From Tundrisphaera lichenicola (GTDB lineage Bacteria; Planctomycetota; Planctomycetia; Isosphaerales; Isosphaeraceae): a DNA stretch of 64,000 nucleotides. Position numbers and translations under genes: made by a program. Location of the stretch: the NCBI RefSeq assembly GCF_051175385.1, contig NZ_CP195106.1, forward strand, positions 5,456,001-5,520,000. The letters are read 5' to 3'. Shown piece by piece: positions 25,167 through 33,378 of the stretch (its first letter is position 1; every line of letters begins with the position of its first letter). The notes under the pieces were generated by a model that saw only the letters and a program-made list of their open reading frames with translations, searched no databases and was not told the origin of the DNA.

Positions 25167-26033
25167 ATGCCGGAACTTCCCGAAGTCGAGACGATGGTCC
25201 GCGGGCTCCGACCGGTCATGGTCGGCCGTTCGGTCAAGAGATTTACGATCGAAGACCCTCACCTTCTCCAGGGGATTACGGCACAGGGATTGGTCGATCG
25301 TGCCCTCGGTTCTCGAGTGACCCAGGTGAATCGGCGAGGTAAATGGGTCGTCATCGAACTCGGCGATGACCGTGGAATCATCGTCATTCAACCCAGGATG
25401 ACGGGAGGATTTTGGCTGGTTTCCCCCGATCGCCCGGAACATACGCGACTGACATTCGGGATGGGCGATGAGGGCAAACCCATCTGGTTTTGCGATACTC
25501 GCCGACTGGGGAAGATTGCTTGGTTCGTCGGCATAGACGATGCCGAGGCGGCCTTCGCTCGCTCTCACGGCCCTGACGCCCTGAATATCACCGAGATCGA
25601 ACTCCGAGATCGACTGATTAAGACGAGCCGAGGGATCAAGCCAACCTTGATGGACCAGAAAGTATTGGCGGGAATTGGCAACATCTATGCCGACGAGGTC
25701 CTCTTTCACTCCCGGATCCACCCCGAGCGACCTTCCTCCGGCCTGACCAAGCCGGAAATCAAGCGACTGCATGTGGCGATCGGGCTGATCCTGAACGAAG
25801 CCATCGCGGCGGAGGGGTCGAGCTTCGACGCGGGGTATCGGACCGTGCTCGGTTTGGAAGGTGGCTTCCTCGCGAAGAATGCCATGTACGGCAGAGGAGG
25901 CCAGCCTTGTCCGGGTTGTTCAGGTCCGATTACCAAGACTAAGATCGCCGGTTTGATCGGCCGTCCCACACACTATTGCCCTCGATGTCAGGTCCTCCGG
26001 CCGTCGAAAGGCGGCCGGGACTCGCGACGCTGA
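25167..26033 (+). CDS. mutM: Formamidopyrimidine-DNA glycosylase (Fpg/MutM)
   Basis: A 288-residue base-excision repair enzyme that removes 8-oxoguanine and cuts the abasic site. The start at 25167 gives the obligatory PELPEVETMVRGL N terminus, with the catalytic proline after Met; GAGGAGG lies just upstream. The extra eight codons of the longer frame are therefore not used. Further signatures are the helix-two-turn-helix (LMDQKVLAGIGNIYADEVLF) and the C-terminal zinc finger with four cysteines (PCPGCSGPI and HYCPRCQ). It is divergent from the BMC regulator and probably transcribed alone. Confidence 0.95.
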   Translation: MPELPEVETMVRGLRPVMVGRSVKRFTIEDPHLLQGITAQGLVDRALGSRVTQVNRRGKWVVIELGDDRGIIVIQPRMTGGFWLVSPDRPEHTRLTFGMGDEGKPIWFCDTRRLGKIAWFVGIDDAEAAFARSHGPDALNITEIELRDRLIKTSRGIKPTLMDQKVLAGIGNIYADEVLFHSRIHPERPSSGLTKPEIKRLHVAIGLILNEAIAAEGSSFDAGYRTVLGLEGGFLAKNAMYGRGGQPCPGCSGPITKTKIAGLIGRPTHYCPRCQVLRPSKGGRDSRR

Positions 26034-26135
26034 CCTCGCCTGTTCGATCCCGCGAGCTTCGGGTAAGGTGAGATTCCAGCCCGATCGGGACCATCGATCT
26101 GCCTCGGGCGGGTTCAACCTCAGGGTGGGGGCTCG

Positions 26136-27956
26136 ATGTCGTACCGGACCTTCAAGCACCTGCTGGGCGAGACCAGCCTGGAGCGGAAGTGCCGATTCAT
26201 CTTCGGCGGCGGGATCCTCTTGCTGGTCTCGACCAGTTTCTACTGGTACGGCCAGAAGACCGAAAAATTAGTCATCGGACAGACGACCCAGACCGCCAGG
26301 CGACTGGTGAACCCCACGGTCGTCGACATGCACTACAAGTCGGACAAGTTCGTTAACAGCGAGACCAAGCGAAAGTTCGATGAGTTTTCCCACAGCTTCA
26401 AGGAACAGGACGACCTCCTGAATTTCGAGGGGTACCTGCTCGATCCTTACAAGGCTGGACGAGGGGGGAGCGGCCCCCGGGATGACTATGAACGGGAGGC
26501 GCTCAAAAGGTTCCTCATTTCCGCCGGCGAGTCGGGACCGAGCTCGGCGATCAAGAAGCCTTATACTTTCGCGAATGGGTCGTCGATGGAGGAATCGAGG
26601 ATCCTCCCGGGGCGGACCGAATTCCAGTATATCCAGGCCGTTTTGTTCAAGCAGGAATGCATCGATTGCCACGAGTCGCATAGCGTCCGCGAGCTTGCGA
26701 ATGGCAAGTGGGCCGACAACCGGCCGGGCGATCTGGCCTGCGCCGTGGTGGTCCATCTCCCGATGGACAAGATCAATCGCGACATCAACCAGAATCGGGC
26801 AATCCTGATCTCAGCGGCCCTGGTGACCGCGATCCTGGCGATGGTGGCCTCCTGGACGATCGTACGGTACGTGATCGTCAAGCCGGTCAAGCACCTTCGC
26901 GACGTCTCCGACGCGATCGCGGCGGGCAAGCTGACCGTCCGGGCCCAGATCCAGACGGGCGATGAATTCGAGGAGCTTTCGCACGCCTTCAACCGGATGC
27001 TCCACAACCTGGTCGCCATGCAGCAGGAGCTCCGGGCCGTCAATCACGACCTCGACCGGAAGGTGGACGAGCTGGCGCAGGCCAACCTCGCCCTGTTCGA
27101 GATGAATCGCTTAAAGAGCGACTTCCTGGCCACGATGAGCCATGAGCTTCGGACGCCCTTGAATTCGATCATCGGATTCTCAGAGGTCCTCTCCGGCTCC
27201 GAACAGCTGAACGAGAGGCAACGGCGATACGCGGCGAACATCCAGACCTCCGGCAAGATGCTCCTGGGGATGATCAATGACATCCTCGACCTGGCCAAGA
27301 TCGAGAGCGGGAAGATGGAGGTCCGGACGGAAGATTTCTCGATCCGGGATGTCTGCGAGGCGCTGGTCTCACTGGCCCGTCCGATCGCCGACCGCAAGAA
27401 TATCGACCTCCAGTGCCAGCTCGAAGAGGCGGTCCCCCTGATCCGGCAGGACCCGGGCAAACTCCGTCAGATCCTCTACAACCTGCTTTCCAACGCGATC
27501 AAGTTCACCCCGGAAGGGGGACGAGTCCTGCTCAAGGCCCAGGCCGAAGGTCGGTTCCTGGTCCTATCGGTGGCCGACACGGGGATCGGGATCGCTGAGG
27601 AGGATCGAGAATCGATCTTCGAAAAATTCCGTCAGGCCCGTCATCCCGGTCAGGAGGAAGGGGTCCTGACCCGCGACCATCAGGGGACCGGGCTCGGACT
27701 CTCGATCGTCCGCGAGTTATCCCGTCTGCTGGGTGGGGATGTTCATCTGGAGAGTCGACCGGGCCAGGGAAGCACGTTCACGATCAAGATCCCGCTACAA
27801 CTCTCCGGGAATCGCAAGTTCGAGGTCAACCTGTCCGACGAACGGATCGACCTCTCCAAGGCCCGGCGGATCGAGACTCGAGCGGCCTTGAATAACCTCG
27901 GGCTCATCGCTCCCGAGGCCGCAATTCGCCGGGCACCCGTCGAGCCGATCAAGTAG
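26136..27956 (+). CDS. Histidine kinase with periplasmic haem-binding sensor domain
   Basis: A 606-residue membrane kinase. TM1 is at about residues 22-40 (FIFGGGILLLVSTSFYWYG) and TM2 at about 229-249 (ILISAALVTAILAMVASW). The periplasmic domain between them resembles the DUF3365/Tll0287-like sensor and has a c-type haem motif C175-x-x-C178-H179 (KQECIDCHESHS). A HAMP linker follows (KPVKHLRDVSDAIAAGKLTV), then a coiled coil, the H box (LATMSHELRTPLNSIIGF), N box (LYNLLSNAIKFTPEGG), G1 (VADTGIGIAEEDRE) and G2 (GTGLGLSIVRELS). The haem suggests sensing of redox state or a gas such as NO or O2. No response regulator is adjacent. Confidence 0.9.
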   Translation: MSYRTFKHLLGETSLERKCRFIFGGGILLLVSTSFYWYGQKTEKLVIGQTTQTARRLVNPTVVDMHYKSDKFVNSETKRKFDEFSHSFKEQDDLLNFEGYLLDPYKAGRGGSGPRDDYEREALKRFLISAGESGPSSAIKKPYTFANGSSMEESRILPGRTEFQYIQAVLFKQECIDCHESHSVRELANGKWADNRPGDLACAVVVHLPMDKINRDINQNRAILISAALVTAILAMVASWTIVRYVIVKPVKHLRDVSDAIAAGKLTVRAQIQTGDEFEELSHAFNRMLHNLVAMQQELRAVNHDLDRKVDELAQANLALFEMNRLKSDFLATMSHELRTPLNSIIGFSEVLSGSEQLNERQRRYAANIQTSGKMLLGMINDILDLAKIESGKMEVRTEDFSIRDVCEALVSLARPIADRKNIDLQCQLEEAVPLIRQDPGKLRQILYNLLSNAIKFTPEGGRVLLKAQAEGRFLVLSVADTGIGIAEEDRESIFEKFRQARHPGQEEGVLTRDHQGTGLGLSIVRELSRLLGGDVHLESRPGQGSTFTIKIPLQLSGNRKFEVNLSDERIDLSKARRIETRAALNNLGLIAPEAAIRRAPVEPIK

Positions 27957-27968
27957 GACCTTACTCGA

Positions 27969-29732
27969 TCACTCAACTTGAGATCCCGACCACTCCGGCT
28001 CGATGGGAGACTCGGATCGAGCCCCCCGCTCCAGTTGGACCGGTGCCATCGGCTTCCCGTGGATGAGTCGGTCGAAGGCAACTGCAGTGGTCCCGGCGGT
28101 CATCCGCCCCGCGACCCGGTCGAATCGAAGTTTGGTCTCGGCGACAACGCCGCCCGTCCAGAACAGGAACTGGCCGTAGAAGCAAAGATCGGACCCCAAC
28201 CGGAACGACATGGGAAACCAGGGCCGGGACGATGTCGTAGTCAGTCCCATCTGGATCGCCATCAGCCAACCGATGAAGCAGAGGACGACTACCGTTACGC
28301 AGACGATCCAAGCCAACGCCAACGAGCCCAGGTACGCACCGAGCCAGAGGCCCATCGTCACTCCCATCGAACGAGTGGCAGTACCCGACCGGAGAGAAGT
28401 CCGGACGCCCGCGGCCGCCATGAAGGCCCCGATCGCTCCGACACCGGCTAGAACTTCTAGATACTCGGCGATCGTCATGGCCCCGTAGATCGCGGAGACT
28501 GTCCAGGCCAGCAAGGCCGATCCGATCAACCATCGGAGCGCATGAAGGCTTCCCCAGAGCTTGGCCCGGACGATCTCGGATCCCTCCAGGGGACTGGTCA
28601 ATAGGGCGTCCCAGGTCCCCCGCTCTCTTTCCGAGGAGATCGCCACGGCCGCCCGGAGGCCAATCGCCCACTCGATCAAGAACGAGAGGAAGAGGGCCGA
28701 CCCGCCGTACCAGGCCGAAAGTTGCTGAACCGCCCAATCCGCCCAGGCGGCGTCGGACTGGGTCGAATAGTTCCAGGCAGCGATGCCTCCCAGGGTCAGA
28801 CTGCCGAGTCCTAACCAGATGACCAGGAGCGCACCAATCCACCGACCCACCTTCCCAAGGGTCCCCGCTCGCTCGATGTAAAGCTCCTTCCAGAGCATCG
28901 GCCGATCGTCCAGCGGAGGAACCCATACCTTCCGGCGGGCCTTCAGCCGAGACCTGGCGTCTCCCCCTTCGGCCAGGCAGGCGGGGCGAAGCCGCCAGGA
29001 GGCCAGGGCCAAACCGAGAAGACCGAGGGCCGACCAGACTCCGGCCGTCACCAGCGCAGGAGTGGGCTCGTCGGCCCAGCTCAGGTCCATGAAGCTGGGG
29101 ATCGGATTGATCAGAGTGACCCAGTAAGGGACCGCGGCGACCATCGGGATCAGGATCGTCAGGATTTCGATGAGGTAAACCAGGAGCAACGCATCACGCC
29201 CGCGCCTCGACATCGCCGAGGCCGCCAGGGCGATCCCCCCACCTCCCAACGCGAGGCCTGCGGGCAGGGCGATCAAGGAGAAGGTCGAGAGAGGCCCCAG
29301 TCCCGCCAGGCTCGCGAAGAGCAATAAAGCGGGTATAGCCGCCAGCTCGATCATCAAGACCTGGCTGAGACGGCCGGCCAACCTCCCCAGTACGATCTCG
29401 GCCGCGTTCACCCGAGTCGTCAACAACAAGCCGATCGAGCCTCGTTCCTTATCCCCCGCCAGGCTCCCGGCCAGGACCGCCGGAGTGAGGATCATGGCAA
29501 ATGCAACCAGCATCCCCACAACGATCGAGAGCCCGGTGCGAAGCTCGAAATAAGGCTGGTGATTGGGGTTGATCTGTTGCGTCATCCACCAGATCCAGAG
29601 GATCACGAAAGCCACCGAGGAGGAGGCGATCGCCGGGAGCATCCGGACCCAGATCAACCAGCTCCGGCGCGAAGCCCTGCCACATTCGGGAGCGGCCAGT
29701 GGTCCCAGGACGATCGAGATGAGGTCGATCAC
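27969..29732 (-). CDS. ABC-2 type membrane permease
   Basis: About 587 residues with ten or more TM helices in two halves separated by a cytoplasmic loop (RSRLKARRKVWVPPLDDRPM). Motifs of ABC-2 permeases occur twice: ERGSIGLLLTTRVNAAEIVLG in the first half is matched by ERERGTWDALLTSPLEGSE in the second. The gene starts at GTG 29732, overlapping the upstream stop as GTGA; sequence further upstream in this frame lies inside the neighbouring gene. No ATPase is encoded next to it. Its end is only 12 bp from the end of the convergent kinase gene. The substrate is unknown. Confidence 0.82.
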   Translation of the reverse strand: MIDLISIVLGPLAAPECGRASRRSWLIWVRMLPAIASSSVAFVILWIWWMTQQINPNHQPYFELRTGLSIVVGMLVAFAMILTPAVLAGSLAGDKERGSIGLLLTTRVNAAEIVLGRLAGRLSQVLMIELAAIPALLLFASLAGLGPLSTFSLIALPAGLALGGGGIALAASAMSRRGRDALLLVYLIEILTILIPMVAAVPYWVTLINPIPSFMDLSWADEPTPALVTAGVWSALGLLGLALASWRLRPACLAEGGDARSRLKARRKVWVPPLDDRPMLWKELYIERAGTLGKVGRWIGALLVIWLGLGSLTLGGIAAWNYSTQSDAAWADWAVQQLSAWYGGSALFLSFLIEWAIGLRAAVAISSERERGTWDALLTSPLEGSEIVRAKLWGSLHALRWLIGSALLAWTVSAIYGAMTIAEYLEVLAGVGAIGAFMAAAGVRTSLRSGTATRSMGVTMGLWLGAYLGSLALAWIVCVTVVVLCFIGWLMAIQMGLTTTSSRPWFPMSFRLGSDLCFYGQFLFWTGGVVAETKLRFDRVAGRMTAGTTAVAFDRLIHGKPMAPVQLERGARSESPIEPEWSGSQVE

Positions 29733-30385
29733 GAGCGTGCCGGCTCCTTCGAAGGATCTCGGACCAGGGCGGCCTTCATCCCGGGTCGACTCAAAACCCA
29801 GAGCGAGAACGCAGGATAGATCGAACCCAGGACGATGATCGAAACCGAGACGATCAGGTTCATGAACGAGTACGCTCGGGTCAGATCCCCAATCGACGGC
29901 CCTCGACCGGGAGGCCCCCCTCCGGCCCGGACCAACTGGACGACCGACTGGGCCATGTCGGAGGAAAGTTCGGGCGAGATCACGACGAGGTAGAAACCCC
30001 AGAGGAGGAATAGGCGAACAATCTTGATCCATCCCGTCCAGGACCAGAGTCGAGAGCCCCAACCTCGAAGATTGATAAGGCCGATTCCGGAGATGAGCAT
30101 CGCGAGGTTCAGGATCAGGGCTGTCATGGCATCGACCGCGCAGAATCGGATGAAGTTCAGGTTGTTCATGCCAATCATCGTGATGCCGACCGAGTTAACC
30201 GCCGAGTCGGTCCCGGGGGGGATTTCCGCCACCCCGGAATAGATAGCGACATAGAGCCACATGGCTTCGGTGATCACCCCGACCAGGGTCAAAACCGCGA
30301 GGACGATGTTGGTAATCCCCAGGGTCTTCACGACCCCGGGTCGAGGGTTGATTCCCGGCGAAGTCTGATCGGAGTCGGGCGACAT
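29729..30385 (-). CDS. Small polytopic membrane protein (paralogue of the next gene upstream)
   Basis: A 218-residue protein with four hydrophobic helices, for example TNIVLAVLTLVGVITEAMWL, ALILNLAMLISGIGLINL and LIVSVSIIVLGSIYPAFSL. The start PGVVKTLGITNIVLAV is clearly related to PGIPKTLGILNVIFGV in the gene at 30406-31194, and both share the ISGIGLI-L-G helix and IYP near the end, so they are paralogues. Function is unknown. The stop overlaps the GTG of the ABC-2 permease gene, so it may be an accessory of that transporter. Confidence 0.7.
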   Translation of the reverse strand: MSPDSDQTSPGINPRPGVVKTLGITNIVLAVLTLVGVITEAMWLYVAIYSGVAEIPPGTDSAVNSVGITMIGMNNLNFIRFCAVDAMTALILNLAMLISGIGLINLRGWGSRLWSWTGWIKIVRLFLLWGFYLVVISPELSSDMAQSVVQLVRAGGGPPGRGPSIGDLTRAYSFMNLIVSVSIIVLGSIYPAFSLWVLSRPGMKAALVRDPSKEPARS

Positions 30386-30405
30386 GGCGAGATTCCCATT
30401 CGAGA

Positions 30406-31194
30406 TCAGAATTCGCCCTGTTCGTCAGGCTTGGGGCCGAGCAAGGCCGCGCGTGCCCCCGGATTATTGAGGAGGATCAGGACGATGGTGGGATAGATGC
30501 ATCCCGAGACGACGAACAGGATCAGGAAGACGTTCGTCGCACCCGAGCCTTGCATGGCCTTCACCAGTTTCAGGTTCTCAGCAGCCCCGGGTGCCGCATT
30601 GGGCCCACTGGCGTCGGCTTCCATCTTGGCGAACATCTTCTCGGTACTCGCGACGGTGATCGGCTGGACGTAGAAGAAGCTGACGGCCGAAAGGAGAACG
30701 ATCTGGATGATTTGCAGCACCGCCCAACTGAGGGCCAAGGTACGACCCCCGGGCTTGAGACGGATCAACCCGATCCCGGAGATCATGAGGATCAAGCTCA
30801 GAATCATCCCGCTCACCAGTTGGGTGTAGCTGTAAGCCTTCACCACCGGCTCTTGCAAAACTTCCATGCCCGTCGTTTCAATCTTGGGCATCACCTGAGG
30901 ATTAGCGATCAATTCCTCCTTTTCCGCCTTGATCGCACTTTTTTCCTCCTCGCTGGTCGCCGCCACCTCCCGCTCTTCCAGTTCTTTGATCTGGGCCTTC
31001 TGGCGATCCTCGATCTTTGCTTGTGCCTGATTGACGCTCGACTTGGCGAACTCCGTCAAGGCCGGCATTGCGATCATGAAGCCCAGCGTGCACATCCCAT
31101 AGAGGACCATCAACACACCGAAGATCACGTTCAGGATTCCCAGAGTCTTGGGGATGCCCGGTTTCGGGAGCGTGAATCCATCGACGTTCGACAT
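30406..31194 (-). CDS. Polytopic membrane protein with charged coiled-coil insert
   Basis: A 262-residue protein with four TM helices (NVIFGVLMVLYGMCTLGFMI, LVSGMILSLILMISGIGLI, VLQIIQIVLLSAVSFFYV, NVFLILFVVSGCIYPTIVLI). Between the first two helices sits a highly charged segment of about 60 residues (AKIEDRQKAQIKELEEREVA) likely to form a coiled coil outside or at the membrane. Apart from this insert it aligns with the neighbouring 218-residue protein. It is 20 bp upstream of that gene and belongs to the same operon. I do not recognise a named family. Confidence 0.7.
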   Translation of the reverse strand: MSNVDGFTLPKPGIPKTLGILNVIFGVLMVLYGMCTLGFMIAMPALTEFAKSSVNQAQAKIEDRQKAQIKELEEREVAATSEEEKSAIKAEKEELIANPQVMPKIETTGMEVLQEPVVKAYSYTQLVSGMILSLILMISGIGLIRLKPGGRTLALSWAVLQIIQIVLLSAVSFFYVQPITVASTEKMFAKMEADASGPNAAPGAAENLKLVKAMQGSGATNVFLILFVVSGCIYPTIVLILLNNPGARAALLGPKPDEQGEF

Positions 31195-31288
31195 GACGAA
31201 TCAGACCTCGGGTTGGTTGAGTAACGATCGAAGCGACCGATCGAGGACCGACTGGCCCCCAGAGTAATCGTCGCTCCCCCACTTTTAT

Positions 31289-32998
31289 TCAGGAAGATCG
31301 GGCCGGTAGGACGAGCCGGATCACGGTCGGGTTGCTCACGACATCGGGGGCTTGAGGAGTTCCAGCGGCCGCGCCCAGACTCAGATAGACCACGACGGAG
31401 GGACCGTCGGCCAGGCCTACGGAAACCCGGGCCAGGTCGATCACCGCCTTGACCACCCGGGATCGGCCCGGCCGAACTTCTGCCAATTTGTGGGCCAGAT
31501 GACCTCCTCCGGGCAAGTTGATATTGACCCACCATTCCGAACCGGCGACCGGCAGAGGGTCGAACCATCGGACGGAGAGTGGTATTTCCAGGAATGCCCC
31601 TCGAAGGCTCGAACCGAGACGGACCGGGCTCGCGAGCGGGCCCAGATTCGCCAGCTGGCCGCGAGCGATCTTCGGCGATTCCAACCGGTTCTCGACGGCC
31701 GCGACGAACCAGAATTCCTGAACGATTGTGTCGGCCAGCCTCCGGGAGGAAACCTCTCCGACCTTCCCGGTCAGAGTGACCGTGGACCGATCCGGATCGT
31801 AGCCGACGGCGACCCCGGCAAGCCGGGCCTCCTGGACCAGCCGCTTCCGGATGAGCGCGGCGCCAGCTTCGGGAGTGAGTCCGAAGGCAGGCCGGACCCC
31901 GACGAACGGGTCTGGTCCCAGCTCCTCGGAGCCTCCAACTTTCACGAGAGGGAGGGACGAGGCCGGTTCGGTCCGGAAGTGGCCCCCCATCCGAACAAAC
32001 CCGCCCTCGGGATCGGTCGCCCACTCGGCGGAATTCCCGAAGGTGTGAAACAGCCCGATCGGATTGGCCTCGAAGGTTGGGGGATGGGTGGAAGGCCGGC
32101 TCGTCGCCGTGGCATCGACAGCCAAAGCGGGCTCAGGGCCGAGAAAATTGGCCCCTTCCGGATGAGTCGGATCCTCACCCCACCAGAAGTGGCCGGACCG
32201 TCCTGACCGGGCAGCCCGGTTCCATTCCTCGGCGGTGAGAAGCCGATAGGCCAGCCCGGCCGGGTCGGCTTCTCCGAGTGCCTTGAGGTAGTCGAGGGAC
32301 TCCGCCGGTGTCAGTCCGATGGCCGGTTGATCGGGGTCTTCGAGGGCGAACTCGTCGGACCGATCGGCACGGGGATCATATCCCTGGAGCCGTGTCCCCA
32401 CCTGTTGGACAGTCGCCTCGGTGGTTGCGACGAAGAATCCCGCGGCGTCTTTCTCGCCGAGGACTCGGGCGAACGTCAAACCATCCGGACCATTCCTGGG
32501 CAGGATCCGGATCGGACCTTCCATCGACTTTCCCCACCCGAACGGGCCGAAATCGCGAGCCGAGGCATCGCCTCGGGGTCTCGGGAACCGCTCGATCCCG
32601 GCTTCGAGTACGTTGCTCAGGACCTCGCCCGAAACGGCATCAACCACCGAGATCGCTAGCTTGACCCGGCCTGGAGGAAGATTTCGGACCGAACTCGCCG
32701 TGACGAAGATGGGGAGGCGTCGTCGTCCAGAAGTCGCGTTCAACGCGAGATTCCGGGATTCGACCGACCCTCCAGGCAGAACGATCCGGACCCGAAAGCG
32801 TGAAGGATCACGAGCGACCGAGACATCCCACGAAGAATCCGCAACCAGCAGGATCAGGTCCGGCCCTTGCCCCTTACCGCTGATCAAGGCCCCCTCGGAC
32901 GCCCATCCCAGGAGTTCGACGACCGGCACCGCTTCCGAGCGGCTCGAAATCAGCGCCAGTACGATCCAGGTCGAGCAAACCAACCGTCTCGGTGACAC
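31289..32998 (-). CDS. Secreted FGE-sulfatase-fold protein with BON domain
   Basis: A 569-residue protein with a signal peptide (about 5-23). Residues about 170-375 have the formylglycine-generating-enzyme fold: FFVATTEATVQQVGTRLQGY, YRLLTAEEWNRAARSG, FWWGEDPTHPEGANF, GLFHTFGNSAEWATDPEGG and FVGVRPAF. A BON domain follows at about 385-450 (ALIRKRLVQEARLAGVAVGY, VTLTGKVGEVSSRRLADTIV). The C-terminal 115 residues form a beta-rich domain. The mature FGE part lacks the cysteines of true sulfatase-modifying enzymes, so it is more likely a binding or structural module. It is upstream of the membrane-protein operon with a 94-bp gap. Confidence 0.82.
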   Translation of the reverse strand: MSPRRLVCSTWIVLALISSRSEAVPVVELLGWASEGALISGKGQGPDLILLVADSSWDVSVARDPSRFRVRIVLPGGSVESRNLALNATSGRRRLPIFVTASSVRNLPPGRVKLAISVVDAVSGEVLSNVLEAGIERFPRPRGDASARDFGPFGWGKSMEGPIRILPRNGPDGLTFARVLGEKDAAGFFVATTEATVQQVGTRLQGYDPRADRSDEFALEDPDQPAIGLTPAESLDYLKALGEADPAGLAYRLLTAEEWNRAARSGRSGHFWWGEDPTHPEGANFLGPEPALAVDATATSRPSTHPPTFEANPIGLFHTFGNSAEWATDPEGGFVRMGGHFRTEPASSLPLVKVGGSEELGPDPFVGVRPAFGLTPEAGAALIRKRLVQEARLAGVAVGYDPDRSTVTLTGKVGEVSSRRLADTIVQEFWFVAAVENRLESPKIARGQLANLGPLASPVRLGSSLRGAFLEIPLSVRWFDPLPVAGSEWWVNINLPGGGHLAHKLAEVRPGRSRVVKAVIDLARVSVGLADGPSVVVYLSLGAAAGTPQAPDVVSNPTVIRLVLPARSS

Positions 32999-33378
32999 GA
33001 CACCTCTCCCAATCGAGGATCAAGTCGGCTTCTCTCGTGATCGCCACTCCCGATAGTTTCCAGGGTCATCGCGCCAGAGTCCAGCGCCGTCCGATCCGAC
33101 CCGCTCCGATCCAACAATGGGCCAGTCAGGCCCCCATGCTCTTCCGGAAAAAACGAACCCAAACTTCAACTGGGAAAAACGAACCCAAGGAGCACCCTCG
33201 GATTTACCCCCGGCCAGCATGGAGCCGCCATGCTTCTCGATAGATTCGCGACTACTGCGACTCCAACCGCATCCTTTTCGAAGCAAGGCGTGAATTTTCC
33301 CTGGTTGTCGGCCCTCGGGGTCAGGGCTTATCATGAAGAGAGATTCACGGCGACTTCCAGAAATCGAGACCGGTCGGA
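32999..33378. other. Divergent intergenic region
   Basis: About 380 bp between divergent genes. It should contain promoters for both, but none is convincing by eye. Several short frames exist but none has a ribosome site and plausible composition. Confidence 0.4.

Noticed and set aside
29733..30062. Longer N terminus of the ABC-2 permease
   Set aside because: It overlaps the upstream membrane-protein gene out of frame; the GTG at 29732 gives a classical GTGA overlap.
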